IMG/VR virus record: IMGVR_UViG_3300030012_001951
Coordinates: 1 to 35,702 of that record
Origin: a virus
Reading direction: 5' to 3' (one strand)
Length of the DNA stretch: 35,702 nucleotides
The number at the start of each line of letters is the position of its first letter. Position 1 is the first letter of the stretch. A program made the position numbers and the translations under genes. The notes below the pieces were generated by a model. It was not told the origin of the DNA, did no database searches, and saw nothing but the letters and a program-made list of their open reading frames with translations. Shown in pieces: positions 30,586-35,702 of the stretch.

Positions 30586-31232
30586 GAATATTTATAGGAA
30601 GTGATTCACGTCATCCACAAGCTACTAAAGTAGTTAGAAAGTCTATATTAGACAACGGTGATCATGAGGTTATGTCTCTAGTAAAAGCACAATTAATTAA
30701 ACGTGGTATTTACGGTAGAGAAGATGTACCTAACGAATCAACAGAATTTTCTTTCACAAGATTTTACACGCCTTTATGTAACAACTGGAACGGTATAGCT
30801 ATGTTCTGTGACAATGATTTTGTATGGAAGTGCGATCCTGAAGAGGTTGTACAGTACTTAGGAGACAAAACAATTGCAGTTGTAAAACATGATCTTGATA
30901 ATGTTAAAGGAACAAAGATGGATGGTGTTAAAAACAAGATGTATCCAAAGAAATGTTGGAGTTCATTAATAGTTTTTAACTGTGAAAAATTAAAAGATAT
31001 ATTAACTAAAGAATATTTAGACAATGCTACACCACAACAATTACATCAGTTTGAGTGGATAGATGAGAGTGAGATAGCTGAGATACCAGTTGAGTATAAT
31101 CACTTAGTAGGTTATTATGAGAAACATGATAACATAAAAGCAATACATTATACTAACGGCGGTCCTTGGTTTGACAAATACAAAGATGGAGAGTTATCAG
31201 AAGAGTGGTGGAACGTATACAACAGCTTGTAA
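30582..31232 (+). CDS. DxD glycosyltransferase (GT8-like)
   Basis: A 216-aa protein. IFIGSDSRHPQATKVVRKSI looks like the start of a nucleotide-sugar transferase, FTRFYTPLCNNWNGIAMFCD then NDF: the CDND stretch fits the metal-binding DxD motif; IHYTNGGPWFDKY resembles the end of GT8-type enzymes (H-x-x-G-x-x-x-P). It likely adds a hexose to a surface glycan. ATGA overlap with kdsA; 28-base overlap with the next gene. Confidence 0.7.
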   Translation: MRIFIGSDSRHPQATKVVRKSILDNGDHEVMSLVKAQLIKRGIYGREDVPNESTEFSFTRFYTPLCNNWNGIAMFCDNDFVWKCDPEEVVQYLGDKTIAVVKHDLDNVKGTKMDGVKNKMYPKKCWSSLIVFNCEKLKDILTKEYLDNATPQQLHQFEWIDESEIAEIPVEYNHLVGYYEKHDNIKAIHYTNGGPWFDKYKDGELSEEWWNVYNSL

Positions 31233-31999
31233 AAAACAAATCAGTAATACTTGTTGGTAACTCTGTAGAGTTAATGCACTATGATCATGGCAAGTTTATA
31301 GACAGTCATGATATTGTTGTGCGCTTTGGTAGAGCCGTTGATACAGTAGCTGATGATAAAACAAAGCAACTAGGTAGTAAAACAAACATATGGGTTACTG
31401 GTCAGTTTAGAGCGCCTGTTTGGATAAGGCGTAATCAAGAATTTACAAAGGGTAAATTTAAAGACGTTGAAATATTACTTAATAGATGTCGTGGTAATTT
31501 TTTACTCAAAGACTGGATACTAGAAGATCACTTACCAAAGGGTATGCCTTATACTCAGATGTGGACAGACGCAGAACTAGAATCGTTATGGAACGGTTTT
31601 GGTAATTCATTATACAGCTTAAAACTCAGGCCTTCAGCTGGGTTTCTAACAATACTATATTTTATTAGGGAAATTAAAACTCAAAAGAACTTGAGTATTA
31701 TTGGCTTTGATTTCTTTCACAAGAGTGTAAAGAAAGATACATACATGGCTAAGAACGTAAAGGATGGTAATGGTGAGTGTGATCCTCATAGTTGGCATTT
31801 ACCTTTATATACTACGAAACACTCGGCACATGATCGTGTATTAGAAAATCAATATGTTAGTAAACTAGAGCGTGATGGTTTGCTTAAGTGGCATGTATTA
31901 AGCGACATGAAAAGAAATAAAGTTAAATATACTGGCTGGATGAAGGGCCAAAAGATAATAAGAAGTATTGCTAAGAAGACAGCGGTATCAAAAATCTAG
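31205..31999 (+). CDS. GT29 (sialyltransferase-fold) glycosyltransferase
   Basis: A 264-aa protein with all three landmark motifs of the GT29 family. Sialylmotif L: SVILVGNSVELM (13-24) and FIDSHDIVVRFGRA (31-44). Sialylmotif S: LRPSAGFLTILYF (141-153) and LSIIGFDFF (163-171). Motif VS: HDRVLE, that is His209-x4-Glu214. GT29 enzymes use CMP-activated acids. With a CMP-Kdo synthetase two genes upstream, Kdo is a plausible donor; Kdo-using members are known in plants. The GTG start (31205) overlaps the previous gene. The gene's end overlaps a convergent microgene. Confidence 0.8.
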   Translation: MVERIQQLVKNKSVILVGNSVELMHYDHGKFIDSHDIVVRFGRAVDTVADDKTKQLGSKTNIWVTGQFRAPVWIRRNQEFTKGKFKDVEILLNRCRGNFLLKDWILEDHLPKGMPYTQMWTDAELESLWNGFGNSLYSLKLRPSAGFLTILYFIREIKTQKNLSIIGFDFFHKSVKKDTYMAKNVKDGNGECDPHSWHLPLYTTKHSAHDRVLENQYVSKLERDGLLKWHVLSDMKRNKVKYTGWMKGQKIIRSIAKKTAVSKI

Positions 32000-32108
32000 C
32001 TATAACCTCAGCTATAACTTCTATAATTAATACTATAATAATCGGTAGTATATATTCCCACCAATCATATTTACCATTTTCGTTTAAATCAAAAAAGTTA
32101 AATTTCAT
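31971..32108 (-). CDS. 45-aa EF-hand-like membrane microprotein
   Basis: MKFNFFDLNENGKYDWWEYI... then LPIIIVLIIEVIAEVIA, one transmembrane helix. DLNENGKYDWWE fits the EF-hand/dockerin loop, as in the 131-aa protein at 10285. Its ATG overlaps the stop of the gene before it (ATGA), strong support. Its end overlaps the GT29 gene tail-to-tail by 29 bases, leaving no room for a terminator. Possibly a small holin or membrane protein. Confidence 0.6.
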   Translation of the reverse strand: MKFNFFDLNENGKYDWWEYILPIIIVLIIEVIAEVIARFLIPLSS

Positions 32109-32359
32109 TTTGCGCCGCAAGGCTTGCCATTGGCTATGTTAACCCAGTTTTCTTTTTGGAACCAGTCACGTAATGTAGCGCCTTTTTTTCTAGCTCCTTT
32201 TACATTTGACTTACTAGATCTTTTATATTTACCTTGAGCTGCTGCAGATCTCTTGGCATTAATTACTTTTTGCCTTTCTGCTTTACTCATACTCTTATAT
32301 TTTGCGTATGGTAAACAAACTTTTCTTGTTCCACCGCCTTTGATTTTACTTTTTGCCAT
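32105..32359 (-). CDS. Small cationic Cys-containing virion-associated protein
   Basis: An 84-aa protein (MAKSKIKGGGTRKVCLPYAK...NWVNIANGKPCGAK), strongly basic, two Cys. Similar KGGGTRKVCLP...WVN...GKPCG proteins are, to my knowledge, common as small structural-cluster proteins in marine phages. Overlaps the next gene by 14 bases. Function unknown; DNA or RNA binding is plausible. Confidence 0.65.
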   Translation of the reverse strand: MAKSKIKGGGTRKVCLPYAKYKSMSKAERQKVINAKRSAAAQGKYKRSSKSNVKGARKKGATLRDWFQKENWVNIANGKPCGAK

Positions 32360-32636
32360 GCTTTCTTCTTACTTTGTTTTTACATGATTTAGCTATTGCT
32401 GCTTGCCTTGGTTTTTTACCAAACCTAGATCTTTGTTCCATAACAGTTAGTATCTGTATCTTACGAGCAAAAGGCTTGTTGACATTCATAACCTTACTAC
32501 ACGTAGCTCTAGCATCTGCTTCAGTAGCATATTTAATCTTAACTGTATCTTTAGGATTTTCGTCTGTGTATAATCTACGACCAGAACCTTTAGGCTTTTT
32601 GCCTGTACCTTTTACCGGATCTTTACTTTTTGGCAT
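32346..32636 (-). CDS. Small cationic protein
   Basis: A 96-aa protein from MPKSKDPVKGTGKKPKGSGR (ATG 32636; the longer reading from 32681 overlaps the preceding gene by 59 bases and is less likely). Has YATEADARATCSKVMNVNKP and a basic tail KSCKNKVRRKHGKK. Lys/Arg-rich with two Cys. Overlaps neighbours by 14 bases on each side. Function unknown. Confidence 0.6.
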   Translation of the reverse strand: MPKSKDPVKGTGKKPKGSGRRLYTDENPKDTVKIKYATEADARATCSKVMNVNKPFARKIQILTVMEQRSRFGKKPRQAAIAKSCKNKVRRKHGKK

Positions 32637-32796
32637 GACCACAATTTTGCATGTTAATAAACCAGTTAGCAAGCTGCACATCTCTTTTAGTTGCGTCTTG
32701 CCTTCTCTTTAATTTCTTTACCTTAGAGCATGTAACATCACCACCGTATAGTTTATTTATACGCGCTTTTAGTACACCTCTATAAGCTTTAGCCAC
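32623..32796 (-). CDS. 57-aa cationic protein (GTG start)
   Basis: GTG start, then AKAYRGVLKARINKLYGGDV, TCSKVKKLKRRQDATKRDVQ and a tail ending NCGHAKK. Basic with two Cys. Overlaps the preceding gene by 8 bases and the following one by 14, in line with its neighbours. Function unknown. Confidence 0.6.
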   Translation of the reverse strand: MAKAYRGVLKARINKLYGGDVTCSKVKKLKRRQDATKRDVQLANWFINMQNCGHAKK

Positions 32797-33055
32797 TGTA
32801 GTTGTCTCTTCTCTTTTTCTTTAGCATCATAGGTTTATCACCTGGACACATTGTCATAGGTGCGTTACCTATCATATCGCCCATCATATTAGGTTTTTTA
32901 TTTTTACCAGCTTTAGATAATGCTATTGCTGTTCCAGCTGCTAAAAGCGCTGCTCCAACACCTTTTATAGCTTTTTTAAATTTACCTCTACCTCTTCTAC
33001 AAGCTCCTCTAGGCGGTTTTTTTCTCTTTGGTACATTAATTCTAACTTCTGCCAT
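32789..33055 (-). CDS. Small cationic protein with hydrophobic segment
   Basis: An 88-aa protein: basic N-terminus (NVPKRKKPPRGACRRGRGKF), Ala-rich hydrophobic helix AIKGVGAALLAAGTAIALSK (about 29-48), Met-rich middle (NMMGDMIGNAPMTMCPGD) and basic end. Could be membrane-active or bind DNA. Overlaps the phosphatase gene by 14 bases. Function unknown. Confidence 0.6.
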   Translation of the reverse strand: MAEVRINVPKRKKPPRGACRRGRGKFKKAIKGVGAALLAAGTAIALSKAGKNKKPNMMGDMIGNAPMTMCPGDKPMMLKKKRRDNYSG

Positions 33056-33614
33056 CTTGTTTATTGTTTAGTTTATTTTTAACATGAGTATACATTGCGT
33101 TGCCTATTTCTTCACCAAACGTAGAGTCAGACTTGTAATGTGCTTTAGCTACGTTTCGGCTATATGAAATATCTTTACCTGCTTGTATAAAATCTTTTGC
33201 TGCATTAGGATGCTTATCAGCTAATAGTTTACCTATCATAACGCCTTGTGCTGAGTGACCTGATGGATATGAAGGCGTCTTCATACTGTTAAGCTCGTAT
33301 GGTTTTAAATCAATGTCTATTTCTTCTGCTATTCTTTTTGGCCTTGGTCTTTTATAAAACATCTTAAGTTCCATTATAGGCTTTGAGCTTTGTTCTATTA
33401 ACTCTTTAACTAGCTTTTTGTCATGTGATACATTATTTTTTTTAGCAACACTATTAAATGTACCTTCTATATCATCTTTATCGTCAACGAATTTTTTATT
33501 CATTGGTATTTTAGCTATCTCTTTTACCTCGTTATAAGTTCCAAGTGATTTATTACCAGGTGGTTTTTTACGTTTAAACCTATCAACATCAAAATCTTTA
33601 AATAAACCTTTCAT
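33042..33614 (-). CDS. Soluble PAP2-family phosphatase
   Basis: A 190-aa protein with the full three-part PAP2/class A acid phosphatase signature: KMFYKRPRP (K-x6-RP), SYPSGHSAQ (PSGH) and SRNVAKAHYKSD (SR-x5-H-x3-D). There are no membrane helices, so it resembles soluble class A acid phosphatases, but no signal peptide is visible. The ATG at 33614 overlaps the stop of the gene before it as ATGA; the alternative start at 33626 does not. It may dephosphorylate phospholipids, polyprenyl phosphates or nucleotides during infection. Confidence 0.85.
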   Translation of the reverse strand: MKGLFKDFDVDRFKRKKPPGNKSLGTYNEVKEIAKIPMNKKFVDDKDDIEGTFNSVAKKNNVSHDKKLVKELIEQSSKPIMELKMFYKRPRPKRIAEEIDIDLKPYELNSMKTPSYPSGHSAQGVMIGKLLADKHPNAAKDFIQAGKDISYSRNVAKAHYKSDSTFGEEIGNAMYTHVKNKLNNKQDGRS

Positions 33615-33718
33615 CTCTTTACACAATTAGGTACACGCCTGCCGCCCTTCTTTTTGAAGCCTACTTGTTTATAGCCTTTCCAGCACTTAGGTTTTTTCTT
33701 GTAGTTAGCTTTTATCAC
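33611..33718 (-). CDS. 35-aa cationic microprotein (GTG start)
   Basis: GTG start read as Met, then IKANYKKKPKCWKGYKQVGF, KKKGGRRVPNCVKR. The phrase KCWKGYKQVG(F/M)KKKGGRRVPNC recurs, to my knowledge, at the ends of small virion or capsid-cluster proteins of cyanophages. GTGA overlap upstream and ATGA overlap downstream. Function unknown. Confidence 0.6.
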   Translation of the reverse strand: MIKANYKKKPKCWKGYKQVGFKKKGGRRVPNCVKR

Positions 33719-33864
33719 TTCTTCTTTTTTTTGCCACTACCACCGTAGTTACCTGGACCACCAGCCTTAGTACATCTTACACCCCACCCTGAAGCATACG
33801 CACTAGGCCATACTTTAAATTTACGTTTCGCTGCGGCTTTACACGCCGGACTAATTTTACCCAT
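33715..33864 (-). CDS. 49-aa cationic microprotein
   Basis: MGKISPACKAAAKRKFKVWP... then SAYASGWGVRCTKAGGPGNY and a KKKKK end. Basic, two Cys. The KISPACKAAAKRKF..PSAYA phrase is familiar from small marine phage structural-cluster proteins. It has a 2-base gap from the previous gene and a GTGA overlap with the next. Function unknown. Confidence 0.65.
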   Translation of the reverse strand: MGKISPACKAAAKRKFKVWPSAYASGWGVRCTKAGGPGNYGGSGKKKKK

Positions 33865-33866
33865 AA

Positions 33867-34025
33867 TTACTTGTTTTTATAAGGAAACAACATATTCAAA
33901 GCTTCACGTCTACCTTCGCATCCGCAAGGTATATTTAAACCATTTGATACTCTGTCTACTACAGACTTAATACCAGTCTTGGTTGTGAACTTATGTATAC
34001 TATCTCCTAGTCCTCTTGATTTCAT
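33867..34025 (-). CDS. 52-aa microprotein with CxC
   Basis: MKSRGLGDSIHKFTTKTGIK... then IPCGCEGRREALNMLFPYKN. The GLGDxI...TGI...GCxCxxRR..LN.LFPY pattern occurs in other phage microproteins and could bind a metal through CGC. Three bases separate it from the previous stop. Function unknown. Confidence 0.65.
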   Translation of the reverse strand: MKSRGLGDSIHKFTTKTGIKSVVDRVSNGLNIPCGCEGRREALNMLFPYKNK

Positions 34026-34028
34026 ATC

Positions 34029-34280
34029 TTAACATTTCCACCTACGTCTTGCAGCAAGACCTCTTTTACTTTTCCATCCTTTTGATCTAGCGCAAAATGA
34101 CTTTCTACGCTTAGCTGCTTTGCTGCCGGGTTTTACTTTACCCGTTACGGCTGTCTTTAATTTACTACCAGGGTTTTTCTTTCTATATTCTCTAACACCC
34201 TTAGCAGTCATGCCTGCTCCTTCTTTTACAGTTCTAAAATTTCTTCCTTTACCTTTTGTTGTTTTTCTTATTCTTGGCAT
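34029..34280 (-). CDS. DUF6321-like cationic protein
   Basis: An 83-aa protein from MPRIRKTTKGKGRNFRTVKE (ATG 34280, 1 base after the lipoprotein stop; the longer reading from 34310 overlaps the lipoprotein gene). GAGMTAKGVREYRKKNPGSK, LKTAVTGKVKPGSKAAKRRK and SFCARSKGWKSK follow the DUF6321 pattern of phage and algal-virus proteins. Very basic (no net structure predicted). Function unknown, probably nucleic-acid-associated. Confidence 0.65.
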   Translation of the reverse strand: MPRIRKTTKGKGRNFRTVKEGAGMTAKGVREYRKKNPGSKLKTAVTGKVKPGSKAAKRRKSFCARSKGWKSKRGLAARRRWKC

Positions 34281-34281
34281 G

Positions 34282-34752
34282 TTAATTGTTTTTACCTCTT
34301 GAACTACCACCGCCAGATGTAACAGGGTTGCTAGCTATTGGTGCATCACCACCACCTGTTGTTTGACTACCTACAGATATAGGCGGGTTATTGTTTATAT
34401 TAGGGTTTGGCGTAATGTAACCGTATGTTCCCTTAGGGTTACCATGGTATCTCCACCTGCTATCATAATATCTATGATCGTATTGACGATCGTAATGTGG
34501 AACATAAAATCTATTATCTTGCCATCTTACAAAATCATAACCTACTACATTGTATATTTTAGTTGGTTGTATTTGATCTATTCTAATTTTAACAGTATCA
34601 CCCATTTCAGTTAACGCTAGTACATGTGTAACCATAACTCTGTTGTTATTATATAACATAGGTGTACAACTTGATAACACGCCTATAAGTAATATACTAA
34701 TAAGTATTGCTAACGTAATAAGTCTACCAAGGTCTCTTTGTTTATCTGTCAT
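34282..34752 (-). CDS. Lipoprotein, possible outer-membrane spanin or fibre-like lipoprotein
   Basis: A 156-aa protein. MTDKQRDLGRLITLAILISI then LLIGVLSSC: a signal peptide with lipobox LSSC. The mature part has a beta stretch (VTHVLALTEMGDTVKIRI), Tyr/His/Arg-rich YDRQYDHRYYDSRW and a Pro/Asn/Gly-rich tail (NPNINNNPPISVGSQ...SGGGSSRGKNN). The ATG at 34752 gives ATGA with the gene before it; a TTG at 34758 is possible. Its place in the lysis cluster suggests an o-spanin-like role, though it is long for one. Confidence 0.6.
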   Translation of the reverse strand: MTDKQRDLGRLITLAILISILLIGVLSSCTPMLYNNNRVMVTHVLALTEMGDTVKIRIDQIQPTKIYNVVGYDFVRWQDNRFYVPHYDRQYDHRYYDSRWRYHGNPKGTYGYITPNPNINNNPPISVGSQTTGGGDAPIASNPVTSGGGSSRGKNN

Positions 34753-34868
34753 GTCCAAAGGTTAAAAATGTAATGTAATACTAAAATCATAATAAGCCAA
34801 GTGACCTGTAGAAAGAATATTATTCCAATCACTTTATCATCAGGCTTTAAGTCTTTCCAGTTTATCAA
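34749..34868 (-). CDS. 39-aa membrane microprotein (TTG start)
   Basis: TTG start, then INWKDLKPDDKVIGIIFFLQ and VTWLIMILVLHYIFNLWT, one or two membrane helices. Linked by TTGA to the endolysin stop and by ATGA to the lipoprotein start, so the reading is well supported. Could be a small pinholin-type or accessory lysis protein. Confidence 0.6.
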   Translation of the reverse strand: MINWKDLKPDDKVIGIIFFLQVTWLIMILVLHYIFNLWT

Positions 34869-35326
34869 CCTGCGTAGTTTGCGTACTGAGTTCTACCATC
34901 GTGCTTATATGCTACTAAGCATCTGTTTCTATTTTTATCAGGGCTAACATAGCTTACGTGTACCCAGTTTGGGTTTTTGCTATCGCCAAACTCCCAGATC
35001 ATTTGATCAAACTGTAAATTTTTTCTTATATAGTTAAACATCTCGGCGTTAGTTTTATGACCATAAGTATCATCTATGTCAACAGCTTGCCCGTGACAAT
35101 GTTGTGACTTGTTACTTCCGCCGATAGCTTTGTTTAACTCTGGTCCACGATAAAATGAATTTATCTTGATAGGACCACCTACCCACTCTCTAAGTGGCTC
35201 AAACACTTTTTCAGCTAACAACTTCATGTTGTCAAGATGTTCTTCAGTTGGTTTGTTTTCTAAACCTAATCTTAATGCTGTAATGCTATACGTACCTTCA
35301 CGCATGCTAACGTGTTTGCTAATCAT
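34865..35326 (-). CDS. Endolysin, peptidase M15 family
   Basis: A 153-aa protein. KINSFYRGPELNKAIGGSNK, SQHCHGQAVDIDD (S-x-H-x-x-G-x-A-x-D zinc motif), and WVHVSY (third ligand His with the usual W-x-H-V-S) define the M15_3 peptidase family. It cleaves the peptide stem or cross-link in peptidoglycan (L-alanoyl-D-glutamate or D-Ala-D-Ala type). No signal peptide, so the holin at 5803 would release it. Neighbours: spanin-like gene upstream and TM microprotein downstream. Confidence 0.9.
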   Translation of the reverse strand: MISKHVSMREGTYSITALRLGLENKPTEEHLDNMKLLAEKVFEPLREWVGGPIKINSFYRGPELNKAIGGSNKSQHCHGQAVDIDDTYGHKTNAEMFNYIRKNLQFDQMIWEFGDSKNPNWVHVSYVSPDKNRNRCLVAYKHDGRTQYANYAG

Positions 35327-35330
35327 TTAA

Positions 35331-35624
35331 TTATCTTTTATATACTTTGTTTTCAATATCTTTAACCTTGTCCTCTAGGTTTTCTATTTCTTTTTCAAGA
35401 TATTCAACCTTTTGCTTAAGTAATAAGCCGTCAGAGGTTTGTTTCATCTCGTATACAGGTAATTCCTTAGCAAGCTCTATTTCTTGTTTTAGGCTTTGAT
35501 ACCCCATAGAACCACTAATAATAAAACCTACAACGATAGCTATACTCTTAATGTCGAGTTTTATATCTGGCTTTTTATCGCCATCTATATCAATTCCTAC
35601 TTGTTTGTTTAATATTTCTGCCAT
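35331..35624 (-). CDS. TM plus coiled-coil protein, possible inner-membrane spanin
   Basis: A 97-aa protein. KSIAIVVGFIISGSMGYQSL (about 26-45) is a membrane helix; LLLKQKVEYLEKEIENLEDK (about 67-86) continues as a coiled coil to the C-terminus. The N-terminal GIDIDGDKKPDIKLD is Asp-rich. One TM followed by a charged coiled coil is the layout of inner-membrane spanins (Rz). It sits 4 bases before the endolysin gene. Rz function is inferred. Confidence 0.6.
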   Translation of the reverse strand: MAEILNKQVGIDIDGDKKPDIKLDIKSIAIVVGFIISGSMGYQSLKQEIELAKELPVYEMKQTSDGLLLKQKVEYLEKEIENLEDKVKDIENKVYKR

Positions 35625-35702
35625 GATTTAGTTGTTGTGTTTTTGTACTGCCATAATTTATTATTACTTGTTTTCGGTATTGTTTACCTGTTTTTTCTAC
35701 CT
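35625..35702 (-). other. Unassigned window edge
   Basis: The last 78 bases hold no gene that can be supported. An ATG-started 8-codon frame (MAVQKHNN) and an open frame running off the edge are present; the next gene presumably lies beyond the window. Confidence 0.4.

Noticed and set aside
31971-32108. Bidirectional terminator between the convergent blocks
   Set aside because: The GT29 gene and the minus-strand microgene overlap, and no GC-rich hairpin with T-run lies there.
1-35702. Diversity-generating retroelement for the fibre genes
   Set aside because: No reverse transcriptase and no template/variable repeat pair with adenine-specific changes were seen.
1-35702. Integrase, excisionase or other lysogeny genes
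   Set aside because: No tyrosine or serine recombinase motif was found in any open frame, so an attP role for the tRNA-like site stays unsupported within this window.

Overview
The window is a large contiguous piece (35.7 kb) of an AT-rich, tailed double-stranded DNA phage genome, most likely a marine phage of a Gram-negative host. The evidence is: a late block with fibres, a holin, an M15 endolysin and spanin-like genes; an early block with a phage sigma factor, a T7-like primase-helicase, an Erf annealing protein and exonuclease, an ATP-dependent DNA ligase, a T7-endonuclease-I-like resolvase and ribonucleotide reductase; and Kdo (LPS sugar) genes, which only make sense in a Gram-negative cell. 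Genes are densely packed and very often coupled by ATGA, TAATG, GTGA or TTGA overlaps. Most starts have no Shine-Dalgarno sequence and an A/T-rich leader, which would suit a Bacteroidota-type host, but the host cannot be fixed from the sequence. No terminase, portal, capsid, tail tube, DNA polymerase or integrase is seen, so the window is only part of the genome.

Layout. (1) 1-11075, all minus strand, read from right to left: small virion or accessory proteins including a Lys-rich 63-mer, groEL then groES, a HExxH protein, a 3TM holin, a fibre protein, a 1127-aa Thr-rich decapeptide-repeat protein with a poly-Gly tip, a GAMT/RMT2-like methyltransferase with a Hint-like C-terminus, and a second Thr-repeat fibre with a globular C-terminus. 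(2) 11076-11338, a divergent control region with TGACA palindromes and tandem sites. (3) 11339-16690, plus strand: many very small early genes, six copies of a bipartite promoter-like element with fixed spacing, a tRNA-like RNA, an Nmad1-like protein, DNA ligase and a secreted 3D-domain-like protein. (4) 16741-26633, plus strand: HTH regulator, sigma factor, Erf, PD-(D/E)XK exonuclease, SSB-like protein, primase-helicase, a thymidylate-synthase-family enzyme with the dCMP-type Asp, a GIY-YIG/MazG fusion, a second MazG-like protein, T7-endonuclease-like nuclease, and nrdB/nrdA. (5) 26623-31999, plus strand: an overlapping cassette of JmjC/cupin_4 oxygenase, radical SAM/SPASM protein, SDR, cupin, KdsB, KdsA, a DxD glycosyltransferase and a GT29 (sialyltransferase-fold) transferase. 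(6) 31971-35624, minus strand: EF-hand-like/TM microprotein, a run of small cationic Cys-containing proteins, a PAP2 phosphatase, a lipoprotein, a TM microprotein, an M15 endolysin and a TM/coiled-coil spanin-like protein.

How the parts probably work together. The early block takes over transcription (sigma, HTH), replicates and recombines DNA and remodels dNTP pools; the ThyA-family enzyme plus MazG-like hydrolases and Nmad1 point to modified cytosine in phage DNA. The cassette in (5) makes CMP-Kdo and has a CMP-sugar-type transferase, so it probably remodels the host LPS or capsule during infection. The late blocks build fibres, fold virion proteins with a phage chaperonin pair and lyse the cell. 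The main candidates for undescribed biology are the fixed-spacing bipartite element, the CMP-Kdo/GT29 cassette, the methyltransferase-Hint protein set between two Thr/Asn/Arg-repeat fibres, and the repeated hairpin that overlaps the HTH gene start.
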